The translations under genes and the position numbers were made by a program. From Apus apus (Eukaryota > Chordata > Aves > Apodiformes > Apodidae): a DNA stretch of 64,000 bases. Of the stretch, positions 43,480 through 52,236 are shown one piece after another. The notes under the pieces are model-generated. The model was not told the origin of the DNA and did not search any database. It saw nothing but the letters and a program-made list of their open reading frames with translations. The first letter of the stretch is position 1. Every line of letters begins with the position of its first letter. The stretch spans positions 38,119,659 to 38,183,658 of the forward strand of contig NC_067283.1 of the NCBI RefSeq assembly GCF_020740795.1. Direction: 5' to 3'.

Positions 43480-46400
43480 CTGTAAAAAAAAAAAAAAAAA
43501 AAAATCAGTTTTGGTTCCCCACCTCACTTAAAACATGAACTTTCAGCTAGGAAGTTCAATTTCACATGAACTAGTTTGTATTCCTAACATCAGACCTCTC
43601 TTTGAGTGTTTTGTTAAGAACTTATTTCCGGTATTTAAGTAATCTCCTCACATCCTCCATTTGATGGTATATCCTACACTTTGTGTCAAAGTGGAAAGTA
43701 AGACACCTACCCTGAAATACTTGGTTCTTTATAGCTCACAGTGAAAGTACAGCTTCGCTTGCGTTTTGGAGATTGTGGTTGCTCCGCTTCTGGGACAACA
43801 GGTGCATTCCTGGTGCTGGTAAGCAAGGAAGCGGTATTGGTAACATCACAAAGGTGACCGCGAGATGGCTCCGCAGGCTGCCCTGGGAAAAAAAACCAAG
43901 CATGCTTATGACAATGCAAGCAAGCTAGACTGAAAAACAAACCAAAACAAACCCCGAGAGTGTCAATGAATATACTAGATGTGAAATAATTAACTTCATC
44001 TTTCCAGTTAAGTGTGCAAGAGGATCAACAAATATTCAGTACTTTAATTTAGAAAATTACTCTAAAAAACACTAAGCGGTGGCAGGCAAAGGGTAATTTG
44101 TTATTCTGCTTCTCTCTCTCAATTTAAACTCTTTTTCTCCATTTTTTCCTCAGCTTTAATACATATTTAAAACACATCTAAAATACAGTATTCTATGCTG
44201 ACCAATTTCTTAAAACATTTTTACTTCCATTTTCTGCCAACAGAGAAAGACAAGAAGTAACCTTATTTATTTTTATGACATTATTCTCTTTGTATTTATT
44301 TTAAAAAATCTAAAATAAAAAAGTCTAATTCCCTTGAAAAATGTTGTCTCTCAATAAAACAAAACCAATTAAAGAACACTTTCTGCACTTACTAATGGAA
44401 TTGTCACTTGATGTATTGCTTTCAGTCTCTTTTTCATCACGGAGTTTCAGCTCACGCTGTGCCAAACATCTTTTAGACCTTGGCCTTACATGGACTGGCG
44501 AAGCAACTCCATTGTCCACTGAACTTCTCCTTTTCTTTGATTTACTCTTATAAGGTTCATAAAGGCTATCATCTGAATCTTCTTTAGTATCACTCGACTC
44601 AGTGGTATCAGTTTCAGTTAAGTCTTCTTCGTCATGCAAAGTAGTATCTGTGTCATTCACCTTCTTTTGTCGAAAAGGTGTAAGATGGACAGACTCTTCA
44701 AAATTAAAGTCATAAGCATCACTGGAGCCACCCAAGAAATCCATCTTTTCTTTGGAAGCCTCTTTACCCTGTCCTTTTTTTGGTCTTTGTTTGGAATTTT
44801 TTTTAGGCCATTCCAGTTTTCCCTTCTGATGCTTCTTTTTGCTTGCTTGAGAGTGTTCTCTGCTTTTACACTCATGTTGTTTAAGAGCAGAATTATTGTC
44901 CGAGCTGAACAGTGCAGTTTCACAATCTATCCGCCTCAAAACCACCTCTAAATGTACTTTGTTTCCATTCGATGGAGAAATACCTGAATTTATGTTTTCT
45001 ATAGTACACTTCTCTAGACTTTCCTCAAGTCTAATTTCATCCTTTTCAGAAAGCTCTCTTGTTGAATCAGGGGCTTCTAAGCAGTCCAAGAAACCACTGC
45101 AAAGTACATCACAGTTCCTCATCTTCGACTGGCGACGCCTGGTGGACACATCTTTTGGTACCACGTTACCAAATCCATCCTCTCCAATTAAAGACTCAGC
45201 TTTCTGCTCCGACCTTAGGTTGTTCAGTTGAAAATCAGAGGTTTGCCCTTGTAATTGAAAAGGAAAAAAGAATCATATTAAAACTAAATAGTAACAACCG
45301 AGAAAGGTTTTGTGCAAATTCTGAACCTGATGAAAATTAAGTCTGAATTTTCCACACAGATGTGTATAAACCAGTATTTGGCAATCAAGATAAGCTCTGT
45401 TTAATACAGCTTCCAGACAGAAAGCAGTTCAGTACACTACATTACTATTTTCCTCTAAACTGTTTGGAAAGGTTACCTACAGGTCATTAATTTTTCTGAG
45501 TATTTTATTAACATCTGTTTATTTTATAAGTGATAATGCGTGAGTAAAGATCACTTCAGTATGTTGAACTGGTTTGGTACATCATGAAACTAGATTACAG
45601 GTATATAGGAAACATTTTCAAATTCCTCCCCCATTTTGCTAGGCTTCTTCATTCAAAAAGTTTACGAGTTGCCAACATTAATATCTAACCTTTATGATAA
45701 TTGGAAAATCACTTGACAGTTACTTCAAAAGCAGTAATTACATTTTAAACTTACACATCTTTTTCCTGATTCGTAACAGAGCAATGTCTGATACTTTGAT
45801 TTAGTTACCTTTGTCTGGAACTGTTTTCATTAAGGAAACGGCATTGTCAGATTCCTCACACATCTCTGCCATAGAATGAACAAGTTCATTTCTGTCACAC
45901 TCGGCCTCCATCCCACTTGGGCGTACTTGATCGTGTCCATCAGCACCTTGTAGAGGTCCTCTAGAGAAAACACCAAAGATAGTATTTATTGAATAGCCGT
46001 ACATTTTATGACAATAAATGACTTCATTACCTTGGATTTTTTCCCTTTTTTCAGGCATAAAATTAAGCTTACGGTAAGAGCATTTTAAGATATAAATAGG
46101 TATCAGTAAAAGATACTTACACTGAATGTATTTGTCCTGTGACACTGGAACTGTTTTCAAGAACTGAAGAAAGCACACTCTGTCAACAAAATAAATCGTA
46201 CTGTGACTGAATAGCTGAAACAAGCCTGTACCATATACAAATTTTAGCAAGTCGCCCACAAGAAGGGCCAAAGAGGCCCCTGACTCCATTTCTTTCTGTC
46301 TGGCTAACTGAAAGTGCTGTGGGATCTCACATACCTGCTCCTGCAAGTGAGCACATTCGTCACTAGCGCAATCGTACAGAGCGTGGACAGGGGAGGGAAC

Positions 46401-47481
46401 TGTGAGGATGGTACGGGGATCAAGACAAACCCAAAGAAAATCAGGGTGCCCCTACTGCCTTGTAGCAGAGGCTCAGTCCCGCTAACTAGTTACTACACAA
46501 CCCCACAGGGGGACCCCATGTCCTACTGGGAACTGTAGAACTAGTCATACCTCCAAACTAAGGCTTAAATCTTAATTAATGGAAATCCAGCTTCCCAGGA
46601 GGAAAAGGTACTTACTACATCTGTGGAACACAAGTTCTTTGCTGGGCCAAGGAGATCAATTGAGTTCAGTAGATTCTGATGAACTTTTGACATAATCTCA
46701 TTCAAAGCTGAGAGTCTACTCTAATGGACAAAAGGAAAACAACACTGTTGCTGTTATACTAGAGTATCCCTGACGAGTGTAATAACTTCTCCACCAGTAT
46801 TATGAGATTAGTAAATCCTGAAGATGCCTGTGTCAGGTATCTTCAATCAAGATGAAATAAAAATCACAGAAGGTAGATTTTAATAAAATAAGAGTAACCA
46901 GAAAAAAAAACCAAACACCAACTTGACCAGGTTAGGTGAAAATATAAGAAAGTTTGTTCTGAACATTGAGGATTTTTTAAATGAAACATGGATAATCCTA
47001 AGGATATCAGTGGATTAGTGCAGATTCTAATGTTCAGCTCTGCTAAATCAAAGTTATTATTAAAAATACCTCAACATGTTCTTGTGCTTGCTTGAAACCA
47101 ACATTTCTTTTCAAGTCAAACATCTGAACCTTCAGATCATGATAATCTTTCCTTAACTGAAGAATGGTATCCTGGGCATCTTTCAGTTTGAGCTTTTCTT
47201 CTTGTAAAGCCTGAGCTAGAGCTCTGTTGTTTGCCTGGATGCTCTTCATTTGCATTGAGCTCTTGGCTGCAATTGAACAGTGAGTATTTCAACTTGGTTT
47301 CAAAAAAACAGCTATGAAAATTATGAAGATATTTAAGCATCTTACCTGCTCTTTTGCACTGAACAGTGGAGATCTGGCTAGTTTTACCCAGCCTTATCCA
47401 TTTCTGATTTCTTTTTTCTTTCATTCGTTCTTTTATATCACTCAAACTGTCTTTGAAGGGCTTTTTCAGGTATTGAGCCAT
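43338..47481 (-). CDS. SGO1: Shugoshin 1 (SGO1), eight coding exons
   Basis: The product protects centromeric cohesin until anaphase by recruiting PP2A-B56 and blocking cohesin release. Eight minus-strand exons with GT/AG borders and matching phases give 605 codons plus stop (human isoform about 561 aa). Residues 5-30 and 50-111 form the N-terminal coiled coil; the N-N pair at 58-59 aligns with human Asn60-Asn61, and Asn61 is known to be needed for PP2A binding. The middle is long, acidic/basic and low in conservation. Residues 393-408 hold D-A-Y-D-F-N-F then H-L-T-P-F, the CDK-regulated cohesin-binding segment (human Thr346 region). Residues 551-569 hold S-Y-K-E-P and [10 protein letters not shown], the SGO motif that reads phosphorylated H2A at centromeres. 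SGO2 is excluded by the short single C-terminal motif and the KAT2B neighbour. Human comparisons are from memory. Confidence 0.95.
43711..43882 (-). CDS. SGO1: SGO1 coding exon 7 (start of SGO motif)
   Basis: Follows TTTTTTTTCCCAG and ends S-Y-K-E-P-S-I-S plus GG before GTAGGT. It encodes [11 protein letters not shown] (human L-K-D-I-T-N-V-S-L) and [10 protein letters not shown]. The human HP1-binding P-V-V-K-I appears as P-V-V-P-E here, so the canonical PxVxI is not intact. Confidence 0.92.
44393..45247 (-). CDS. SGO1: SGO1 large central exon (cohesin-binding segment)
   Basis: An 855-nt exon, open throughout in one frame, from an ATTACAAG acceptor to a GTAAGT donor. It is rich in Ser, Lys and Glu. 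It carries the conserved D-A-Y-D-F-N-F-E-E and H-L-T-P-F-R-Q-K (residues 393-411), which bind and protect cohesin when the Thr is phosphorylated by CDK1, an acidic stretch, and [10 protein letters not shown] followed by D-E-K-E-T-E-S, close to human K-R-A-L-K-Y-T-D-E-K-E-T-E. Confidence 0.96.
45809..45960 (-). CDS. SGO1: SGO1 coding exon 5
   Basis: Follows TTTTCTCTAG; its first A completes a Val codon. It encodes [12 protein letters not shown], then S-L-M-K-T-V-P-D-K plus G before GTAACT. A tandem acceptor (CTAGAG) would shift the frame if the second AG were used, so 45960 is chosen. Confidence 0.82.
46121..46179 (-). CDS. SGO1: SGO1 coding exon 4
   Basis: A 59-nt exon after TTTTGTTGACAG encoding [19 protein letters not shown] plus GT, with a perfect GTAAGT donor. 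Phases fit both neighbours. Recognised by splice sites and frame rather than conservation. Confidence 0.8.
46616..46720 (-). CDS. SGO1: SGO1 coding exon 3
   Basis: A 35-codon phase 0 to 0 exon encoding [10 protein letters not shown], then [12 protein letters not shown], between CCATTAG and GTAAGT. It continues the helical N-terminal region. Confidence 0.85.
47070..47266 (-). CDS. SGO1: SGO1 coding exon 2 (PP2A-binding coiled coil)
   Basis: Follows TTCAATTGCAG and ends E-H-V-E before GTATTT. It encodes [11 protein letters not shown], then [12 protein letters not shown], a heptad-like coiled coil aligning with human N-N-K-M-L and E-A-Q-D-I-I-L-Q-L-R-K-E. This segment dimerises and binds PP2A-B56 in the family. 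Confidence 0.94.
47346..47481 (-). CDS. SGO1: SGO1 first coding exon (start codon)
   Basis: The ATG at 47481-47479 has a strong context (A at -3, G at +4). The exon encodes [13 protein letters not shown], then [10 protein letters not shown], matching the human start M-A-K-E-R-C-L-K-K-S-F-Q-D-S-L. It ends A plus one base before GTAAGA. The exon probably begins at 47488 or 47484 after an upstream 5' UTR intron. Confidence 0.94.
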
Positions 47482-47890
47482 CTTCTACCTTTCAAAATAC
47501 AAAGGGCAAAACACTTATTAAGATGGTATTGCACAATGCTCCCGAGCGCAAAAAGAAAAGGAACGGAGCAACAAGGATATTTTTAAGTTGCATATGCACA
47601 CGTAAAAGAGACCCACAAATACGAAAAGACACTCGGCTATAGCCATTTCCAAAACAGTGTTTGCAGCACGGCCGCCGTCACTATTGCCGGTTCTCTGAGC
47701 TGCAAAACGCAGGGTCGCTGCGAAGACCGGGCCGAGGCCTGTGAACACCCGCATCGGGGCTGCACGACGGGCAGCAGAGGGGAGTCAGGGGGTGTCCCTA
47801 AGACACCATAAGCGGGCCCCCGGCTCCTCTAACACTGAAGGAAGACCTTCATGACACGCCCCCCCCTCCCCTTCTCCCCATCCCCCTTAC

Positions 47891-48100
47891 CAGCCCTGTC
47901 CCCTTCTCCCTCCCTCCCTCCCTCCCCAGCCTTGCGCCCTTGTGCCCCCCACTCCCCCAGACCAGCCGTCCCACCTCAGAAGGGCACCTCGCACTGACGG
48001 CCGCAGCAGCAGAGCCCCGGGCCCACGGCACCAGCGCGACGGGACCCGCCGCCCGCTCGGTTTGCCGGGCGGGGGCAGCAGGGCGGCCCGCGCGTGGCCG
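47891..48100 (-). other. SGO1: Candidate SGO1 5' UTR first exon
   Basis: The ATG exon has an acceptor just upstream (TTTTGAAAG), so a non-coding first exon is expected in the CpG island. The best minus-strand donor seen is GGCTG/GTAAGG at 47890-47889. The upper border is only an estimate of the start site from the promoter motifs; a donor near 47973 (GAG/GTGGGA) is an alternative. Confidence 0.35.
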
Positions 48101-48105
48101 GACGG

Positions 48106-48113
48106 TTGGCGCC
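48106..48113. promoter_or_regulatory. E2F-like site TTGGCGCC
   Basis: Close to the TTSGCGC E2F consensus and just downstream of the CHR as read toward SGO1. Motif match only. Confidence 0.4.
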
Positions 48114-48124
48114 GCTCCCTGACG

Positions 48125-48130
48125 TTCAAA
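48125..48130 (-). promoter_or_regulatory. CHR element (TTTGAA)
   Basis: TTCAAA on + reads TTTGAA on the SGO1 strand, the canonical cell-cycle genes homology region bound by MuvB/DREAM. It sits about 20 bases downstream of the CCAAT box in an otherwise GC-only stretch, with a GC-rich CDE-like C-G-C-G-G-C four bases upstream. Confidence 0.5.
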
Positions 48131-48150
48131 ACCCGCCGCGGCGCCCGCGC

Positions 48151-48155
48151 ATTGG
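48151..48155 (-). promoter_or_regulatory. CCAAT box (NF-Y)
   Basis: ATTGG on + reads CCAAT on the SGO1 strand. NF-Y sites a few tens of bases upstream of a CHR are the usual arrangement in G2/M genes. Confidence 0.5.
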
Positions 48156-48168
48156 TGGAGGTGGCGCC

Positions 48169-48176
48169 TGACGTCA
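48169..48176. promoter_or_regulatory. Palindromic CRE (TGACGTCA)
   Basis: A perfect 8-bp CREB/ATF consensus in the CpG island, about 14 bases beyond the CCAAT box as read toward SGO1. A full-site CRE near a start site is typical of CpG promoters. Confidence 0.6.
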
Positions 48177-48419
48177 CCCGGGTCCCGCGCCTGGTCCCGC
48201 CCCGCCGCGCGGGAGCGGAGGCTCCGCCCCCCGCGCGCCACCCCGGCCTACCCCGGAGCGCCCTGGCGGGGCGGGGCGCGTGACGCGCGGGGCCGGGGTT
48301 GGTGCCTGCGGGGCGTTACCGGGAGCGCGGGCGGGCCCGGGGCCCCCGCCCCCCGCCCCGGGGCTGTGGCTGAAGTCAGGCTCAGGGCCTGAGGCTGAGG
48401 CCCTGACTTCACCTGCACC

Positions 48420-48548
48420 CGCTCAGCTGCCGGAGTGGAACGGCGCAGAGACAGGACCGCAGTTTATTGAAACAGCAAAACCGGGAGATGAAAACAGTTG
48501 GTGCTAGATGCTGTGCTTAGAGCAGTTGCTTGTCGCGGCCGTAGCAAG
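48420..48548 (+). ncRNA. Candidate first exon of a divergent + strand transcript
   Basis: On the side of the CpG island facing away from SGO1, a good donor AGCAAG/GTGAGC occurs at 48549. The start is unknown and 48420 is only a rough limit. With the exon candidate at 48883-48997 it would form a spliced, probably non-coding RNA. A human antisense RNA (SGO1-AS1) is known at this promoter. Confidence 0.35.
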
Positions 48549-48882
48549 GTGAGCCCTTCCCGCTCCTCCCGGGCCGCTCCGCTTGGGGAGCGCTCCCAGC
48601 TCCTGCTGCTGCGGCCTGCAGCGCCAGGCTTGAGGCCGCCACTCACCTCCCTCCCGCCCCACCGCTGGTTTCGGGTTTTTTTATATGATGTCATGTTATT
48701 GACAGCCGTAACCGATTAGTATATGCCAGTGTCCATGCATGTTGAACTTGGCGTGCTGAACTTGGGTTAAACGCTGCTTTATGATGGGAGAAGAAGAGTA
48801 AGCCAGGTGGGACCTTGTTAACAGCACGATGTTGTTGTATCCGAGAAGTCAGTAGCTACTACATTTTTTTCTTTTCTAACAG

Positions 48883-48997
48883 CTACTCCTGCCTACTTGA
48901 TTTTATTCATCACAGCTTTACAGCTTGGATGTGGTGTGGCAAGCTGATTTCAAACTTGACAAATTCTCACAGATCATGGCAGAAACCATAATCCACG
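48883..48997 (+). ncRNA. Candidate second exon of the divergent transcript
   Basis: A long pyrimidine tract (TTTTTTTCTTTTCTAACAG) forms a strong acceptor at 48882 and CACG/GTATGT a good donor at 48998. Near its end is an ATG with strong context opening M-A-E-T-I-I-H, so a coding first exon cannot be fully excluded, but no downstream coding exon was recognised. Confidence 0.4.
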
Positions 48998-49476
48998 GTA
49001 TGTAGCCATTGATCCTTTCCCACTCCTTGGAAGATTATGTATTTTTTGTTTCTTCAGCAAAGGAGGGCTGACCTCGTCTATGTAGTTTTTATAGTAGTGT
49101 AAATAAATAGAATTTAATTTACTTTCTTATTTCCCCAGTAAATGCTGTTAAAGCTGGAGTTGCATTTCCTGTCAGCAAAGTAGCCCAGCAAACACAGTTC
49201 CTTATACAGTGTGATGATCTCCTTTTGAAACATAAGATAATGTCAGAGTCACAGTTTCCTTCGGATTCAGCATAAAAACTTCCGAGCAAATTAAACACAT
49301 CAGACCCTCTTACTCTGTTGGTACTGTCACACAGAACCACAGCAATGCCATTTTAGTTTCTCTTTACATCTTTTTGCTTCTTTCTGTCTGCTTACTGAGT
49401 CTATCAAACACCTGCCAACCCATCCTTCCAGCCCACAAACAACCCTTCCACACCAAAACAAAAAACTCAGAGGCCT

Positions 49477-49522
49477 GGGGAAAAGAAAAAAAAAAAAAAA
49501 GGAAAAAAAAAAAAAAAAGAAG
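49477..49522. repeat. Homopurine A/G tract
   Basis: 46 bases of purine only: GGGG, A4, G, A15, GG, A16, then GAAG. Could form triplex or be a retroposon tail. Confidence 0.85.
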
Positions 49523-52206
49523 CACTGGTTATAAAAAAATCACCCAGTAGAAGTACCGGTTTTCTGATATTGTACAGTTAACCTCTCATCCACTTCCTAT
49601 AGACCTCACTGTTCTAGAGGCAATAATTGAGCACACTCCTCCACTCACCAGCAACAAACGGCCTCCTCTGGGCCCTTCCAAACAGCTCTCTCTAAACATT
49701 AAATGAAATAATCTCATTGAACTTGGCTTCTGCTGGGAGTTTGGGGGGGTTGTTCTTTTGGTTTGGGTTTGTGTAGTTGTTTGTGATTTGTTTTTTTTTC
49801 AGGTAAGCACCAGCTATTCTAACCAACACCAATACCTTTCCTCAGTTTTCTCTCACATAAAGCTAGCAGGTGTTTTGCATTTGTCCCAGTAGCAAATGGT
49901 AGTTTCCAGCAATGCTGGTAAAATCTTTAAGCCATTAGTCATTCATTTGCTTGACACAAATAGATGGATTGTTATTAAATTAACCATGTTTTGGTTAAAA
50001 AAGAATGCTTTCCTCGTTGCTATTGAAATACTACTCTTAATTACTTTTTTGCCCCAGAGTATACCTGTATCAAGATTAAAAAAAAACTCTCTTCACCTTT
50101 TTTCTTCCTCTTGTATTTAATGTTACCCATCAATTTTTTACACTTCCTTCAGAAACACTTTGGGGTATTTCTGCAGATTATTTCTTTTATTTTTTAATGT
50201 CAAATATATATTCAGGTAATCTCATTTTCACTGTTACTAAGTTCTGCTCATTTCTGTAGTATTCTAATCTTAATACAGTTGTATTTCCATTAAGTTACTT
50301 GCAGATTACACCCTCTGTATTATTTTATTTATAAAGACAGTGGGATCCCTAGCAGTGATTTTTCCTAGCTCGACTGACTCTTTGCTGTAAGCAATGTCAC
50401 ATTTTCTTCTATGAAGATTGATGCTCTGATTGATGCCAGAGGAGCTCTAGATTGTTAACTTATTTCTACTGGTTGTACTTAGGTGGCAAAAGAGCTGCTA
50501 CTCTGAATGGAGTTGCTGAAGCACTGAAAGATTTGCTCTCATCTTAGATTTACTGACATTACAAGGATAGTTTTGCTTCCTGTAACTGCAGCAAATTACA
50601 GGAGTCAGAGCTGTGGTTCTGGGAGCTTCCAGGTGTTTCTTGTCACAGTTCAAGTCTCAGTGTGGCGTTACACGCTGCTGTCCAATGCATTCTGTTAGTG
50701 GTCTCTGTAAAGGGCTCAAAGGTAGAAAATTGGTTTGTTTTGTGGTTTTTTTTCCCCAAGCCAGCCATCGCATATGAAATATCCCATGAAATGCTAATAA
50801 ATTATTTTTATTGCTACCAAGATCAAAGTCTTCAAATAAATTGAATTTTTACTTTTTTAGTGGATGCTCATGAAAGATATTGGTAATCCAGTCCTTGCTT
50901 GAAAACATTTTTTAACCTCCTTTTGATTTCAACAGGAGGCTAAATTTGTGTGCCTTTATAATGGTGAAGGATTAGACTTGTACATACTTTTTAATTAATT
51001 TTTGGTGATCACTAGTAGGTGTTGCCTGAGACAAAAGAGCAGGCACAATGGGGTGACCAACAGCAAGCTTTTGTGGATGCAAGCAGCTGGATAACGTCCA
51101 GATACCTAACTAAATAACTCCACCCATCTTCTCAGCTGCCACATGTCCAGCCCTACATAAGGCAACTGCAATGATTATGTTTATACCTGCTGGTTTTAAC
51201 CATCAGAGCAAATCAGTTGGGCTAGGGTAGTAGATATGACTCATATTTCACTATCAAAGCAAGATTCAGGGGTGGAAGCTACAAAGTGTGCAATGCCATG
51301 CATACTGCCAGGACAAAAGAAAATATATATACTACATAATTTTATGTGTAAAACCAAATTAACTAATACTGCAAAGGAGTGGCTCTTACACAGTACCAGT
51401 ACTTCCTTTAGCTGGAGAGTAAGACAGGTTACTGTCATATAGGGCTGTCATTTACACTCCTGTGGCTTTCTGGGTGCACTCTGTTCTCATTTCTTATGAC
51501 TTGCCCACCCTTGCTGCCTCCCTTGACCATCACATGGCTCATTTGTGAGCTGCCTTCAAACTGTTCCGATCTAATCAGTTTTGAGTAGGACACGTGTAGG
51601 TATAATCAGCTTTGAAGTATAGTATCAGGAGTCTAAGAATATTTGGCAAGTGAGAGCTTTGGGGACTGTCAGATGCTAATGTGCCTACTGCTTCCTTGAA
51701 AATAGAAAAGGAGCAAATATTTTTTGAAGAAGCTGGCACAGACTTATCTGAGCAAAAAGGTCAACTTGACCAAATTACGCTGAAAATCCTGCAGAAATAA
51801 TGAACTGAGAAGATTTTGACAACCAGCCGACTGATACTTGACCTTCAGCAAGGTTAAGAAGAACTGTGATCATCTTCTAGGTGTCATTATTTTTTATGTA
51901 TGTCTGTATGTGCTGTTTCTTTCACGTTTCAGAAAGATTTAATCAAACTAGGCCCATAAGCTGCTAAAGTTCAGACCACTTCCATTTTGGAATATGTTAT
52001 GAGTAGTGTATTCTCAGTTCTTTCTAAATTATCCATAACTATGTTCTAATTACAATTTTTATATTTTGCTTTCTCAAAAATACTGTGTTCTACTTAAAAC
52101 CACATACCGAAGAAGAAAGTAAGCATGAAAATTGACGAATGAGATTACCTGTTTCATTAAGCTAAAAATAGCAAGTAATAAATCAGCATAGCTACATTAA
52201 TTGTAC

Positions 52207-52236
52207 ATATGTACATACATAATATGTACATACATA
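52207..52236. repeat. Tandem 15-bp repeat, two copies
   Basis: ATATGTACATACATA occurs twice back to back with no mismatch. Purely AT/GC-alternating low-complexity DNA. Confidence 0.9.

Larger units (their letters stand above)
47650..48700. promoter_or_regulatory. CpG island with SGO1 promoter, probably bidirectional
   Basis: The only long CpG-dense, strongly GC-rich block in the window. It lies directly upstream of SGO1 on the minus strand. It carries CRE, CCAAT, CHR and E2F-like sites close together and a + strand splice donor on its far side, which suggests divergent transcription. Confidence 0.85.

Noticed and set aside
44325..44392. Extension of the SGO1 large exon beyond 44393
   Set aside because: The frame stays open past the GTAAGT donor at 44392, but the next exon continues in phase with the conserved C terminus, so the extension is intron.
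47849..48283. Long open frames on both strands in the CpG island
   Set aside because: Stop codons are scarce in GC-rich DNA; the translations are Arg/Ala/Pro-rich in every frame, and the SGO1 ATG lies elsewhere.
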